Positions 23,280-36,244 of a stretch of DNA of 64,000 nt are shown here, in pieces. The translations under genes and the position numbers were made by a program. Location: positions 372,001 to 436,000 of the forward strand of contig MU839080.1 of assembly GCA_030685235.1 (NCBI GenBank), given 5' to 3'. How positions within the stretch are numbered: the first letter of the stretch is position 1; each line of letters starts with the position of its first letter. The notes under the pieces are model-generated. The model made no database searches. It was not told the origin of the DNA and worked only from the letters and a program-made list of their open reading frames with translations. This DNA is from Copromyces sp. CBS 386.78. Lineage: Eukaryota > Ascomycota > Sordariomycetes > Sordariales > Sordariaceae.

Positions 23280-23287
23280 TTGATATA
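23280..23287 (+). repeat. 8-bp target-site duplication TTGATATA, left
   Basis: Repeated exactly at 26772-26779. The uninterrupted homologous site in retrotransposon copy 2 (32482-32489) is a single TTAATATA, the same octamer with one G-to-A change. Confidence 0.92.
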
Positions 23288-23406
23288 GAGAAAGTCTTTT
23301 CGGACCGTAGTAAAAGTCTTCCCATACTGTAGCCCTACCCTTCCCGCACGCCAAGCTGCGCTACTGCACACCAAAATTTTTAAGCCAATCAAATCGCTCG
23401 CATCCA
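23288..23406 (+). repeat. Left terminal inverted repeat
   Basis: Pairs with 26652-26771. Shared inner block CAAAATTTTTAAGCCAA and TCGCTCGCATCCA shows the homology reaches about 120 bp. This end is less RIP-mutated than the other inner arm. Confidence 0.88.
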
Positions 23407-26400
23407 GATCAGGGTCCACACTCTACATCGCAATTGTATTCTTTCCTAAATTTCATACCAGAAATCTGGGCATTATATCCTTTCATAAAATTACGTACCC
23501 AGCCTACCTAGATATATACACTTTATAGCGCACTTTACAATGTACTTAGTAGTATAGTTGTACATCGTACGGTCGCACATCGTTTAATTGAGCGATTAAT
23601 TAATCGTACTCAATCTATATTAATCTATATAATAATAATTTATCTAGTTTCTATCGTAAAATCGAATAATCTAACTACTAGTAAAGGCTCCAAAATCCTA
23701 GCAAGTACTCTAGAATACTAAATTACTAGCTTTATATACTAGTTATACGTATATTACGTCGTATACTTTACATACTAATAAAAATGCTTCCTCTACCCTA
23801 AATAACGTTACTTCCCCTCTCTCCTCTTCCCTTACCTCTTTATATATCTCCTCCTTTTATACTACTACGAAGGCGGCCTCGTCCCCTCGTCTATATACCA
23901 ACTAAACTGCGGCAATTAGTTTCATTAGCCTACTTAAGGTCTACGCCTTCCTATATAAATATATTTCGCTAGATAAATAGCGCTACTCGTATTAAGGTAG
24001 TAGGGTTTCAGCCTGCCCTAGGTTGGCGGCCGCGGGTGGGTTAGAGACGAAGCCTTCTTCGAAGTTGTAATACCGCCGCTTAGAGTTGAACTAGTGCAAT
24101 TGAGGGAGGGGGAGCTTAAATATTAATTAGCGCAATTAACCGGGGAGTATGAGGTTCTAGCGCGAAGGGGGCATTATAGCGAGGTCGACCTTTAAATTTA
24201 GTCACTTTATCGAATTCCTAGTATTTTAAATACTAATCCTTATTATCTAGTAATCTAGTAAATTATTAGAAGGGGTGATAATTGAATTTATTGAATACGA
24301 ATAGCTAATTTCAGTTAAAAAGGGATTCGAATATAGTATACGAGTAGGGTAAGCTATATTGTACTATAAATTTGCCAGTATATAATTCTAATTTATTAGG
24401 GTTTAGCTTAGCCGTCGTAGGGATCGTACTGAGTATAATACGACGTTAACGAACGATTTTATTGAAGGCTTTCCAATATACCTTTCTATAAGCCTCCTTT
24501 GCCTATAGCTGGGCGAAATACTTACGTTTAGTACGTAAAATCTACTTTTCGGTTTTGTTTTTAATATTGCGTTTTATACCTTCGGATAGCGTAAAATTCT
24601 ATATAACAGCGGCGGTAACGGTACTATTACCTATATGAATATAAATAAGTATAGTTAATATACTATAAATAGTATAAGGAGGAGTATAGTTAATTATAGG
24701 ACTTACCGCTAATAATTTAGCTCTTTAACGTACGGTTTATTAATTCAACTAGCGATATAGTACGATAATTAAAGTTTAGTCTCTTATTAACGTAATAAGT
24801 AGTCTACTCCTCCTTTATAATTATATACGTATTTTTTAAATATATAATAATTACCTCTTACTACGAGAAATAGTTGTAAAGCCTCTCCTATATAGTATTA
24901 AAGTCGTTAATTATATACGCGTAGTATATATACTTCCAGAAGGTATAAAGGCTAGACCGAAAATATTCTACGGTATCTAATAACGGTTCTAAATAATCCG
25001 TACTATTTACTAAGCGGTTAAAACCGCTAACTACTTTTTAATCTTCATCGTCAAAATCTTCTAGATTCGTCGTATTATTAGGTTGTATTGGCGTAGGCTG
25101 GGCCGATATTAATATTAAAATTTCTTACTATATTTGTATTTATATTATAGTAGTATAAGTATTAGTAACTTAAGCGGCGACCTTTCTATCCTACTTGCGC
25201 TTAATATTTAATACTACGTTCTTATTAATGTAAAAGATATAGAATTAGGATTCTATTTAAAGATAAACCCGTTTAACGATTAATTTTATTGCTATATCGT
25301 AATCTATAATAGTAACTCGTAGTTTCTTAGCGGCGATAGCTTTACGACGAGCGTTAACCTAATTTATAAGCTAATTAAAACCCTTTTATCGCTCGTTATT
25401 AATTAGCCTGAAACTGTAGTTAAAAGTATAGCTAACCTTTATTATACTAATAATTTAGAAGAAAGCTAAACTTTTATTATTAGTTTTATACGTATTATTA
25501 TATATTTAGACCTAGGGGTTTTCCTTTTACATTTACTCTCCCTAAGGATTATTCTAAAAGAGGGCGGTTAGTTTCGTTTTAACGGTATTTTGTTAATTAA
25601 TTATAAAGTAGACCCCCTTTTTTATAAATAATTTTATAGTAAGTTAGAAGGGGTTATACTCAATTTATACTTCTTTTTTAAATTTATAACGAAGGTTAAT
25701 AAGCTACCGCTTTATAAATTATCCTTTAAACTTTAGAAATTTCTTCTTTAATTCAATAGTAATTTTGCGGTTAAGTATATTAGGGCGGTCGATATAAGTA
25801 GTAATAAATACCTTATATTAAAGTTTGAATACCGAATAGATAAATAGTTTTTTATTAGGCGGATAATTATAAAATTCGTAACCTTTACGTAATTCAAAAG
25901 TCCACCGTCTATTGTTATATTTTAATATTTTAATATACCCCTATTAAGAATATCCCTATTTAGTAATTAAAATTAACTGATTATAATTCTTTACTTTATA
26001 GCGAGATGGACTAAAGGGGTAAATAAGTTAGATTCTAGTGTAGATACTATCTTAGAAGTTATTAGAGCGACTTTTAATAATACTATAATTAAATTTTTAT
26101 GCCTACCGTTGAACGGCCGCTACGAAATTATTAAGAGTATTATACTAAGTATTAAAAATAGGGTAATCGCTATATTCGTAGTATTAAAGGGTAAAAGTCT
26201 CTTTATTATTATTATCATTATTGTTATCGATTTCTATAGGTTATATTAAGGTAGGCTTATTAAGGGGGGCGGGGCTATTGGATATATTTATAACCGTCGG
26301 CTAAGGAGTCGCGTCGGCTATTTATATTATTACGGTTAATTATAAAACGCATAGAAAAATAATATATTATTTTATATTGTTAATAAATGCTAATGCTTTA

Positions 26401-26651
26401 TTTATTTAGTAATATTTTATAATATGCGATATAGTAGATTAATTTCGTAGATAGGGGTAATAATATAAGAGGTTTAATAGAGGAAGCAATAATACGATAC
26501 GACGATATAAATCGTTAAGTATAACGATAAATTATTGGTTACGAAATTTAGCCCGTATAGGGGGTAGGATATATAATAGGCTATAATCTGGGGGTTTAGC
26601 GGGCGCGGTACGGTTTGCTAACGCTAAGAATAGGAGCGTGGAGATTTAGAA

Positions 26652-26771
26652 TGGATGCGAGCGATTTAATTGGCTTAAAAATTTTGGTATATATTAGCGC
26701 GCGGGAAGGGTGGGGGGTGGGTGGGGCTACGGTATGGGAAGACTTTCACTACGGTCCGAAAAGACTTTCTC
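26652..26771 (-). repeat. Right terminal inverted repeat
   Basis: Reverse complement of the left repeat with a few C-to-T type differences and an extra C-rich segment of about 11 bp. A 64-codon open frame at 26615-26809 is made by this repeat and is not a gene. Confidence 0.88.
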
Positions 26772-26779
26772 TTGATATA
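26772..26779 (+). repeat. 8-bp target-site duplication TTGATATA, right
   Basis: Exact copy of 23280-23287; retrotransposon sequence resumes after it. Confidence 0.92.
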
Positions 26780-29463
26780 ATAGTATATAGTATAGAAATA
26801 ATTATGTAAGTGTTTAATCTATAGTTTGATTTCTTTTTTCGGATATTTAGGGATATAGCGGGTAAAAAGTTCGTAGGGACTTTTGCCTTCTAAATTTACT
26901 TTAAAAGGTATAAGGTTTATAATTATAATAATATTTTAAACGACGAAAGATTAGAGATGAAGAGGTATTTTAAAGTCGATTATTAGTATTTTAGAGCGTT
27001 CTATAATAATTATTCTAATTTTCTCTAATTTATTATTTATTTATAAGGTATATACTATTATTTTATAAATTTAATAACTTTCTTTAATAATTTAGCGATA
27101 TAGTTAATTATTTTGGAATTCCTTAATATTTAAGCCTTATTTTAGGCTTCTATTAATATTAATAACTTTAATTTTTAAAGCGGTTTAGAATTTAATTTAT
27201 TTTTTAAATTATTTTAGCTTAGTAAAGGCTTTATTTTTAATTATGCAAAAGTTAATTTAATAATAATAAGAGTTTTTATAAACGAAATGTACGTAATATT
27301 ATTAATTTAAATAATTAGAATAATTATATTAAATAACGTTACTTCTAATATATTAAATCGGGGTAATTATAATTTGATAAAAGTATTTGGGTATAATATT
27401 AATAGCCTTTGTATATATATAGTTATTATAATAGTGATTTTGGGTATTATTAAGTATAATGCTTACTTTTTGGTAAGTCTTTATAATTTATTCCTTTTTA
27501 ATATATATTAATTTTTTATATATTATTAAATAGTTAATAAAAGCGAATATAATTTTATTAATTTCGATTTTTAATTAGTCGAAGTTAGGGGATTAACGAA
27601 TAGGAAGGATTATTAATTTATTAATATAATTATATTAAATAGAATATTTATTTTTTTAATCGATATTCAACCGGTTGGTTTTTATATTTTAAATTATATT
27701 ATTTTTTAGAAGGGATTTGGTTAATAGTAGATTAGCGGGTATAGAAAGGGAGTAAATAACGTTCTTAATTAAAATTCGAGCGTTATAGTTCTAGTTAGTT
27801 AATATTATTAATTTAATTGTATTAATATAATATAAGGAGGTAATTATTCTATTACCGATTATATATTTTACCAGTTTAGAAAGGGGTTAAAGGTTTGTAA
27901 ATTATTTAATATAATTGAAAATATTAAAATTATAATTAGAGTTGTAGATAATTAGATCTTTTAATATATTTTTAACCTTTTAAATTTATTAGATTTTAAT
28001 AATATTATACGTTGAATATTATAAATTATAAAAAGTAGAATTAATATGGTTTAATTTCGCTATAGATTCTAATAAAAATCCTTAAAGAAGGGGTTAGCGT
28101 TACTATTAAAATTAAAGTTACCGAAGATTATAGTTAAACCGGGGGTAGCGAGACTAATATTAGTCGTATTAACCGTTGCGGTAGTACTAATATTAGTTTT
28201 ATTGGCGATAGTTTCCTTTTTCTTAAATTAGTTATATGGAGTTTTATTAGGATTATATTATTAATAATTCTTAATATTAAAATTATAATAATAGTTGTAA
28301 GTAAAGTGCTTAAAATTATTATATATAGATTAGCCGTATTCGGAATAAATAATTTACTTATATTAAGTCTTTTTATTCTTATTGGAAGAAGTTTTTTTAT
28401 TGTTAGTTTTAATAGTCGAAGTTAAGGTCTTTTAGACTTATAGAATTAAGTTGGTAAAATTCGTTTTAGTATTGTTAATAATAGATAGTTTAATAAATAA
28501 TTCTACGGTGGTAAATTTATCTTCGTTGAGCTTCCTATTTTAAAAATGGGTATTATAGGGGTATTAGCGTTTAATAGCGTTAAAGAAGGTAATATATTCG
28601 TATAGAAGGTTAATGATAATTTTCGAATTTTTAAAGCGCTTACGTAGAAGGTTAAAATAGATAAGGAAAAAAGATATAAAATTAAAATTATTATAATAAA
28701 TAAAATAAAATTCTTTTACAATATTTATATGGGTTTAAATAGATACTTTATCAATAACCTTACAAATAAAATTATAGAAATATTTAGGATTAGTATTATT
28801 TTAATTTTAACCGTTAATATTTAGTTAATTATAAATTTTATTGTCTTTAAAGGTAGTTTAAATAATTTTTATAGCCTTAGCTTTATTAGTATATTAGACC
28901 TTATATTTATTAAGTTTAATAGGTTTATCAGGTTTAATGATATTAATAATAATATATTTAAAAATATTAGTATAATTAAGTTTGTAACGCAATATACGGT
29001 TCTAATTATCGATATTAATTATACCCTTAAAATTAATAAAAGAGGAATTATCGTTTATAGTATAAATATTACTTAATATAGGGTTTAATAGAAAGAGAAG
29101 TTTAGTAAATTAGGGGGTAATGGTTAGTATTTTAAATTCGTTAAAAAAGGTAATTTTTATAAGGAGGGGTCGGTCGCAATAAATTTATTATAACGTTACG
29201 ATCTTTATGTTAATAACTTTGAAGATTTAATTAAAGGGGGGGTTAATTGTAGTTATATAACGATAATTAAATTGGCGATAATACTTTCGTTAGGTTATTT
29301 AAAGAAGATTAATTGGTCGCGTCGCGATGTTAGGTCTTTTAATTGGGATTGGAAGGGGGGTTTTCTTTATTAATTACGATTATAATATTAAAGAAAATTC
29401 TAGGGGGGGGGGAAATTGCGATACGATTAACGGTTGATAATTACGTTGAGAGGGCTTATAATT

Positions 29464-29644
29464 TATAAAATAGGTTAAATAATATAACGAAAGGAATTAA
29501 TAATAATAGTAATATATTGAATTAGTAAGAAGGAAATTCGTAGAGTTTGGAGGTCTAAAAATAAAGGAGAGGGAGCCTTGTATAATAGAGCTATAGTTGG
29601 GTGGAAATATAGTTAGCGTAGTATATAATAGTTTATTTCTAATA
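29464..29644 (-). repeat. LTR, middle, shared by both internal copies
   Basis: 181 bp, collinear with the outer LTRs but carrying many more C-to-T and G-to-A changes along its whole length. For example, the plus-strand start TGTGAAACAGG reads TATAAAATAGG here. Confidence 0.92.
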
Positions 29645-32600
29645 TACCCCTATAGATTGAAAGACTTTTAAAACGAGTTAAGGGAGCTAATTTAAACTAT
29701 ATTATATTATTTATATAATAATAATTCTTTTTAGTATTTTAATCCGCTTAGGGAATCTTCTATTAAATAAAGCCTATTAATTTTACGAATTTTACGTGTT
29801 TATCCACTTTTAACAGTTTTATTAACCCGTTTACTAATATTATATCGCCGGCTAAATAAATTATATTAATTGCCTTCTTTTTTGCTTACTCTATTAATTA
29901 TTTGTATCGTATATTAATATAACGGTTTCGAATTGGAATATTTATATTAAATACCCAGTTTCTAGTATTTTCGTTATCTATATAAAGGATTTAATTAGTA
30001 TTAATATTAAAATTTAGCTTTTTTAATATACTTCTAATTTATTTAAGAAATTTCATTATTAGTATTAAAGTTACGAATTTTACTTCTATTGTACTAGTAG
30101 TAATAAGGCTTTATTTCTTTGATTTTTAATAGATAGGGCTATAAATAAGGAATATAATATACTTTACTATGCTCTTCTTATTTAGAATATTATTTATAAA
30201 AGAGGTATTTATATATATTTTAAATAATAAATTATTAATTAGTAATAAGTAGCCTCCTAGAATGATTCCTAAATTGAAATATTTAGCGAAGTATTAATAA
30301 AAATACTTTATTATTATAATATAGCGGTTAATCGGTTTTATATTATTTTTATATAATTTACTAATAGTAAATATAATATTTAGTCGGGTATTTATTGAAA
30401 GATAATTTAGGGTATTAATACTTTTAATATATAATTTTTATTAATTAAAAACCTCTTTACCCCTATAGATCTTATAATCCGGAAGCTATAGAATTTTCGT
30501 CGGGTAGAGATTTTAATCCTAGCCTATAAATTTATTAGAAATATATCGATTAATAATAATCTTATAATAATATTATTATAATATAAATATAGTATATTCA
30601 ATACAATTCCTAACGATATTGAAATTTAAAAAGGTTTTTACTATGCCTAAATACTTTATTTTAAAGTATTTTTCGAAGGTAGTCTTAATATAATTAATAA
30701 TAATTTAATTAATTATTATTATTAAAAAATTATTAATATAAAGGACTAGTAAAGTACTTAATTTATTATTAATTAATAAATATAAATTTATAAATATAAG
30801 TATAAAACCTAATACTTTTAAAACGGGTAATAGTATTTTAAATTAGAATAATAGCGATCGCTTTAAATTATATAGAATTCGAAGTAAAAGGTATACCTAA
30901 TTATAATTACGTTTTTTTAAATTTATTAATTATTTAATAAAATATTATTTATTATTAGTCGTTTTAATAAGTACGTTGAAAAATACTATATTAAAATTAA
31001 ATTATTCGTATTTGAAGTCGTTAATAATTATAATATAGAAAAATAGTCTAACGTTAACCGAATTAGCGACAGTAGTATAAATATTTTAAAAATCCTATTT
31101 ATCCGTTTTGAAATTTTTATATACTATTTATCTAGTTTTAATTATAAATTCCTTCGAATTAATCTTATATTTTTTATTATATACCTATTTTTTAAGAAGG
31201 ACTTATATAACTAAAATACGTTTAATTAATTAGTAAATACTTATATTTTTAAAGGATTTGATTTATTTCTATATTACCGGTAATTAGTATTCTTTAAAAT
31301 TCTTTATTTTTTTGGCCTAATTATAATTTTTAAAGATATTTCAATTAATTAACTAAAATAAATTATAAAGTACTTTTATCGTTATAAAATAGTATATTAG
31401 AATTCGTATTATATAATTAATTTTTATAATATTATAAAAGAGGGTAAGGAGATCCGGTTTAGGATTAACAATTTTATTATTATTATTAATAATACGTTGA
31501 ACGTTATATTTGAAATTTATTAGTTTGGTTATTAATCGACGAAGTTTATTTTTATATATTTTTAGAAGTATTATTAATATAGTAATTTTAGAAGGCTAAT
31601 TAAATTGAACGTTTAATTAAATTATAATAAGTTATTAAAATTAATTATTTAATAGAGTTTTTATTTATTAAAATTAATTTATAAAAAGTAGGTCTAGTTT
31701 AGATTTTTCTTATTTAGAAAGCTATTATTAAAATGGGGTATCGAATTAGAATTTAACGATTTCTAATTTTAAATTTAGATTTAAAATTTTTAGAGTAGGC
31801 ATAATTCCATTAAATATAACCAGGAATAGATCTTCTTTATTAAAATTATTAAAATTTTTAAAGTCTTCCTCTTATTCTATTAATTATATTAGTTTATCGG
31901 GCGAAGGATTAGGAGATAGTAAAGGTTCGTTAAGTATTAGGGATAGAATATAATTTAATCCTAAAGTAGGATTTAAAAATAGTTATTTTATTATTAGGGC
32001 GGATTACGCTAATTAAAGTATTAGAGCCGGTTAAAGTATTAGAATTTATTATTAGGGTTTTAGGGATTTTATTAATTTAAATATAATATATTAAATTTTT
32101 AATAGGTTAATTACAATATTTTTCTTCTTTATAGTAAGGTTAAACTTATTAGTAATTTACTACGAGGGAATTAAGGATTCTACTATAGAGGGAGTTCGAA
32201 TGCCCATAATATTAATTTAGTATTATATACTAAATTTCGTAATATTTTTAATTTTTTAAATAGTTTAATCGCTAAAAACAATTACGTATTTAAAAATAAC
32301 CTCCTTTAAAATTTCTAATTAATTATCTTTTTTAATAAATTTAATAGCGTTAGCACAAATAATTTAACTAGTTTCTAAATCCTAAATTTAGTAAATACGG
32401 CCGTATTAATTATTATAATTAATTAATTTGCTTAGGCGGCTTTATTCTTAGAGTTTATTGTTTTTAATACGTTTTTAAAGTTTAATATAATAGTATACAG
32501 TATAGAAATAATTATATAAGTACTTAATCTATAGTTTAATTTCTTCCTTTAAATATTTAGGGATATAGTGGGTAAAAAGTTCGTAGGGACTTTTGCCTTT

Positions 32601-35173
32601 TGGATTTACTTTAGAGGGTATAAGGTTTATAATTATAACGATATTTTAAACAACGAAAGATTAGAAATAAGGGGGTATTTTAAAGTCGATTATTAGTACT
32701 TTAGAGCTTTTTATAATAATTACTCTAACTCTTTTTAATTTACTATTTATTTATAGGGTATATATTATTATTTTGTAAATTTAATAACCCTCTTTAATAG
32801 CTTAGCGATATAGTTAATTATTTTAGAATTCTTTAGTATTTAAACCCTATTTTAAGTTTCTATTAATATTAATAATTTTAACTTTTAAAGCGGTTTAGAG
32901 CTCAATTTATTTTTTAAATTATTTTAATTTAGTAAAGGCTTCACTTTTAATTGTATAAAAATTAATTTAATAGTAATTAGAACTTTTATAGACGAAATAT
33001 ATATAGTATTATTAATTTAAATAGTTAGGGTAATTATATTAGATAACGTCGCTTTTAATATATTAGATCGGAATAATTATAATTTAATAAGAGTATTTGG
33101 GCATAATATTAGTAGTTTTTATACGTATATAGCTATTGTAATAGTGATTTTAAATATTATTAAGTGTAATGTTTGCTTCTTAGTAAACCTTTATAACTTA
33201 TTCCTTTCTAATATATATTAATTTTTTGTATATTATTAAATAGTTGATAGAAGCGAATATAATTCTATTAGGTTTAATTTTTAATTGGTCGAAATTAGGG
33301 GGTTAACGAATAGGAAAGACTATTAATTTATTAATATAGTTATATTAAATAGAGTATTTATTTCTTTAATCGATATTTAACCAGTTAGTTTTTATATCCT
33401 AAATTATACTACTTTTTAGAAGGGATTTAATTAATAGTAGATTAGCGAATATAAAAGGGGAGTAAATAACGTTCTTAATTAAAATTCGAGCATTATAATT
33501 CTAGTTGGTTAGTATTATTAATTTAATTATACTAATATAATATAAGGAGGTAACTATTCTATTATCGATTATATATTTTACCGGTTCGGGAAGGGGTTAA
33601 AGGTTTATAAACTATTTAATATAGTTAAAGATATTAGAATTATAATTAGAATTATAAATAATTAAATTTTTTAATATATTTTTTACCTTTTGAATTTATT
33701 GGATTTTAACGATATTATACGTTAAATATTATAAATTATAAGAAGTAGAATTAATATAGTTTAATTTTACTATAAATTTTAGTAAAAATTTTTAAAGAAG
33801 GGGTTAATATTATTATTAAAGTTAAAATTACCGACGATTATAATTGAATTAAGGGTAGCGAGACTAATATTAGTCGTACTAATTATTATAGTAGTACTAA
33901 TATTAATCTTATTAGCAATAGTTTCCTTCTTCTTAAATTAATTATAGGGAGCCTTATTAAAATTATATTATTAATAGTCTTTAATATTAGGATTATAATA
34001 ATAGCCGTAAGTAAAGTACTTAAAGTTATTATATATAAATTAGCCGTATTCGGAATAAATAATTTACTTATATTAAATCTTTTTATCCTTATTAGAAGAG
34101 GTTTTTTTATTATTAGTTTTAATAGTCGAAGTCGAAGTCTTTTAAATTTATAGAATTAGGTTAATAGAGTTCGTTTTAGTATTATTAATAATAAATAGTT
34201 TAGTAAATAATTTTACAGTAGTAAATTTATTTTCGTTGAATTTCCTATTTTAAAAATAGGTATTGTAGGGGTATTAGCGTTTAATAGTATTAAAGAGGGT
34301 AATATATTCGTATAGAAGGTTAATAATAACCTTCGAATTTTTAAAATGCTTACGTAGAAGGTTAAAATGGATAAAGAAAGAGGATATAGAATTAAAATTA
34401 CTATAGCGGATAGAAGAAAACTCTTCTACAATATTTGTACCGGCTTAAATAAATACTTTATTAATAATTTTACGAATAAGATTATAAAAATATTTAAAAT
34501 CAGTACTATTTTAATCCTAATTATTAATATTTAGCTAATTATAAATTTTATTATTTTTAAAGGTAATTTAAATAATCTTTATAGTTTTAGCCTTATTAGT
34601 ACGCTAAACCTTATATTTATTAAATTTAATAAATTTATTAGGTTTAGCAACGTTAATAGTAATATATTCGAAGATATTAACGTAATTAAGTTCGTAGCGT
34701 AATATATAGTTCTAATTATTAATATTAATTATACCTTTAAAATTAATAAGAGAGGAATTATTATTTATAATATAAATATTATTTAATATAGGGTTTAATA
34801 GAAGGAGAGGTTTAGTAAGTTGGGGGGTAACGGTTAGTATTTTAGGCTCGTTAAAGAAGGTAATTTTTATAGGGAGGGGTCGGTCGCAATAAATTTATTA
34901 TAACGTTACGATTTTTGTATTAATAACTTTAAAGATTTGGTTGAAGGGAGGGTTAATTGTAATTGTATAGCGATAGTTGGATTGGCGATAATATTTTCGT
35001 TAAATTACTTAGGGAAGATTGGTCGGTTGCGTCGCGATATCGGGTCTTTTGGTTAGGATTGGGGGGGGGGTTTTCTTTATCGGTCGCGATTATAACGTCG
35101 AAGAAAATTCTGGGGGGGGGGGAAATTGCGATGCGATTAACGGTTGACGGTTACGTCGAGAGGGCTTATAATT
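29645..35173 (-). pseudogene. Copia internal region, copy 2 (uninterrupted)
   Basis: 5,529 bp, collinear with copy 1 and heavily RIP-mutated; no open frame survives. The reverse transcriptase box at 30745-30725 reads Y-I-N-N, one more G-to-A than copy 1. The empty site of the nested DNA transposon is at 32482-32489. Next to the right LTR lie two G runs (35061-35070 and 35112-35122) about 50 bp apart. These G runs also exist in copy 1 (29355 and 29402), so they are inherited features of the element's 5' leader. Confidence 0.88.
30441..30748 (-). pseudogene. Reverse transcriptase remnant, copy 2
   Basis: Homologous to 21241-21548 at a distance of 9,200 bp, with further transitions at the active-site codons. 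Confidence 0.7.
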
Positions 35174-35354
35174 TGTAAAATAGATTGAATAATATAACGA
35201 AAGGAATTAATGATGATAGTGATGTATTGAGTTGGTAAGAGGGAGATTCGTAGAGTTTGGAGGTCTAGAAATGAGGGAGAGGGAGCCCTGTGCGGTGGAG
35301 CCATGGCTGGGTGGAGACATGGCTAGCGCAGTACGTGATGGCTCACCTCCAATA
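35174..35354 (-). repeat. LTR, right (5' LTR in element orientation)
   Basis: 181 bp. Its inner (left) third shows RIP changes, but the outer 130 bp or so, up to CTCACCTCCAATA, are essentially unmutated. Confidence 0.92.
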
Positions 35355-35359
35355 GGATG
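35355..35359 (+). repeat. Target-site duplication GGATG, right
   Basis: Exact match to 20258-20262. Confidence 0.9.
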
Positions 35360-36244
35360 TCCAGTTGTGAAATTGTGTCTGGATGAAAGAGGAAAGGAGT
35401 TACGGTGCAGGAATAAATAGCCAGCCAGGTTGTGTGGAAAATCAGTGCAATGCACACACCCCGCAGGACTACGGAAGTCCGTTGCATTTGCTTTCTCACA
35501 TATACAGGCCCATCGAAGTGGAAAAAGTCAGTTCCATGGTAGCGAGGTTGTGACGGGACCATAAAAGCCAGAACACCTTGATGTGGCATCTGGACGACCG
35601 GTCGTGCCCCACGCACGCATCGATGGATCAGTTCGAGACCAGTTGAAGGAATGGGAGTTCAGGTAACAAGATATTTGATTCGAAGAGACATATTAATCGT
35701 AGTCCGTCGGAAGGGCGACCGAAACGCCGATAAGCTGCCGGTGAGGGACACTCTTGACAATTGTGCGGTAGACAAATGGCGAGATGGCTGGTTGAAGAGT
35801 TGAAGTTGTTGACAACACAACGCAGGCGCGAACGAACGGTATCTGTACCAAGTATGTTACCACCGACATTTCAACCAATCAGCGTTCGTACTGACATTAC
35901 ATGTCTGAAAAGTGGGCCACAAACAACGCAGAGGAAGCCTCGGTGTTAGTGAAGGCATTGCGAACCAGTTTAACATACTGGCGATGATGGAATTCGGGGG
36001 ATTGTGTTGATTGCACAGTATCGTATTTAGCTGGGCCTGGCTCGCCTCAGCTTTTCCTCTTCAACCAGATATGTAAGCCACCAAGGAAGCAATTCCCCTA
36101 TCAATCAAGTTCCCATCGTCTCATCTGTACGTTGATGCTTTCCTCCACACCATTTCCGAAGCTCAGACCTGCCCCCATACTCCTTCCAGCGCTTCTTGTC
36201 CGTGGTGAGGGCTCGCCGAGGACACGCAACCTAGAGAGATGTCT
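35360..36244. other. Spacer between retrotransposon and Gag-like copy 4
   Basis: Unique, normal-composition sequence with short open frames only. It is the 3' flank of Gag-like copy 4. Confidence 0.6.

Larger units (their letters stand above)
23288..26771. mobile_element. Terminal-inverted-repeat DNA transposon nested in copia copy 1
   Basis: 3,484 bp. The ends are inverted repeats of about 120 bp (23288-23406 and 26652-26771). The terminal 23 bp, beginning GAGAAAGTCTTTTCGGACC, match perfectly, and the rest differ by C/T transitions and one indel of about 11 bp in a C-rich part. It is flanked by 8-bp duplications and absent from the matching position of copy 2. An 8-bp duplication is usual for hAT elements, although 120-bp ends are long for hAT and the first bases are not hAT-like; a Mutator-like element is the alternative. 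The interior is RIP-mutated with no open transposase. GC-richer islands remain at both ends and near 24.0-24.2 kb. Confidence 0.9.
20444..29463 (-). pseudogene. Copia internal region, copy 1 (interrupted by a DNA transposon)
   Basis: AT-rich, no usable open frame. Without the nested element it is 5,528 bp and collinear with copy 2 throughout, at a distance of about 9,200 bp left of the insertion and about 5,709 bp right of it. The pol 3' part lies at the left on the minus strand (reverse transcriptase remnant near 21241-21548). The region right of 28 kb should hold gag. Weak Gag/zinc-knuckle-like residues can be read near 28.3 and 29.0 kb but are too mutated to rely on. Purine-rich CTATAGGGGTG, read on the minus strand next to the left LTR, fits a polypurine tract. 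Confidence 0.85.
20263..35354 (-). mobile_element. Tandem Ty1/copia LTR retrotransposon, LTR-int-LTR-int-LTR, RIP-inactivated
   Basis: The 15,092-bp block consists of three 181-bp LTRs (20263-20443, 29464-29644, 35174-35354) separated by two homologous internal regions of 9,020 bp (5,528 bp once a nested 3,484-bp transposon and its extra 8-bp target copy are removed) and 5,529 bp. The outer flanks carry the 5-bp duplication GGATG. The LTR on the minus strand starts TATTGGAGG and ends TTTCACA. Ty1/copia LTRs typically begin TGTTGGA, and the G-to-A change is the expected RIP product, so the element reads on the minus strand. A reverse transcriptase active-site remnant on the minus strand agrees. 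Copies differ almost only by transitions, CA and TG are depleted while CG persists, and stop codons fill all frames. The middle LTR is the most mutated; the outer ends of the outer LTRs are nearly clean. Confidence 0.93.

Noticed and set aside
26615..26809. 64-codon open frame inside the RIP block
   Set aside because: Runs from transposon interior across its terminal repeat into retrotransposon sequence; not a gene.
20263..35354. Centromere or CRISPR-like array interpretation of the AT-rich block
   Set aside because: The structure is fully explained by LTRs, two internals and a nested transposon; there are no short regular repeats.
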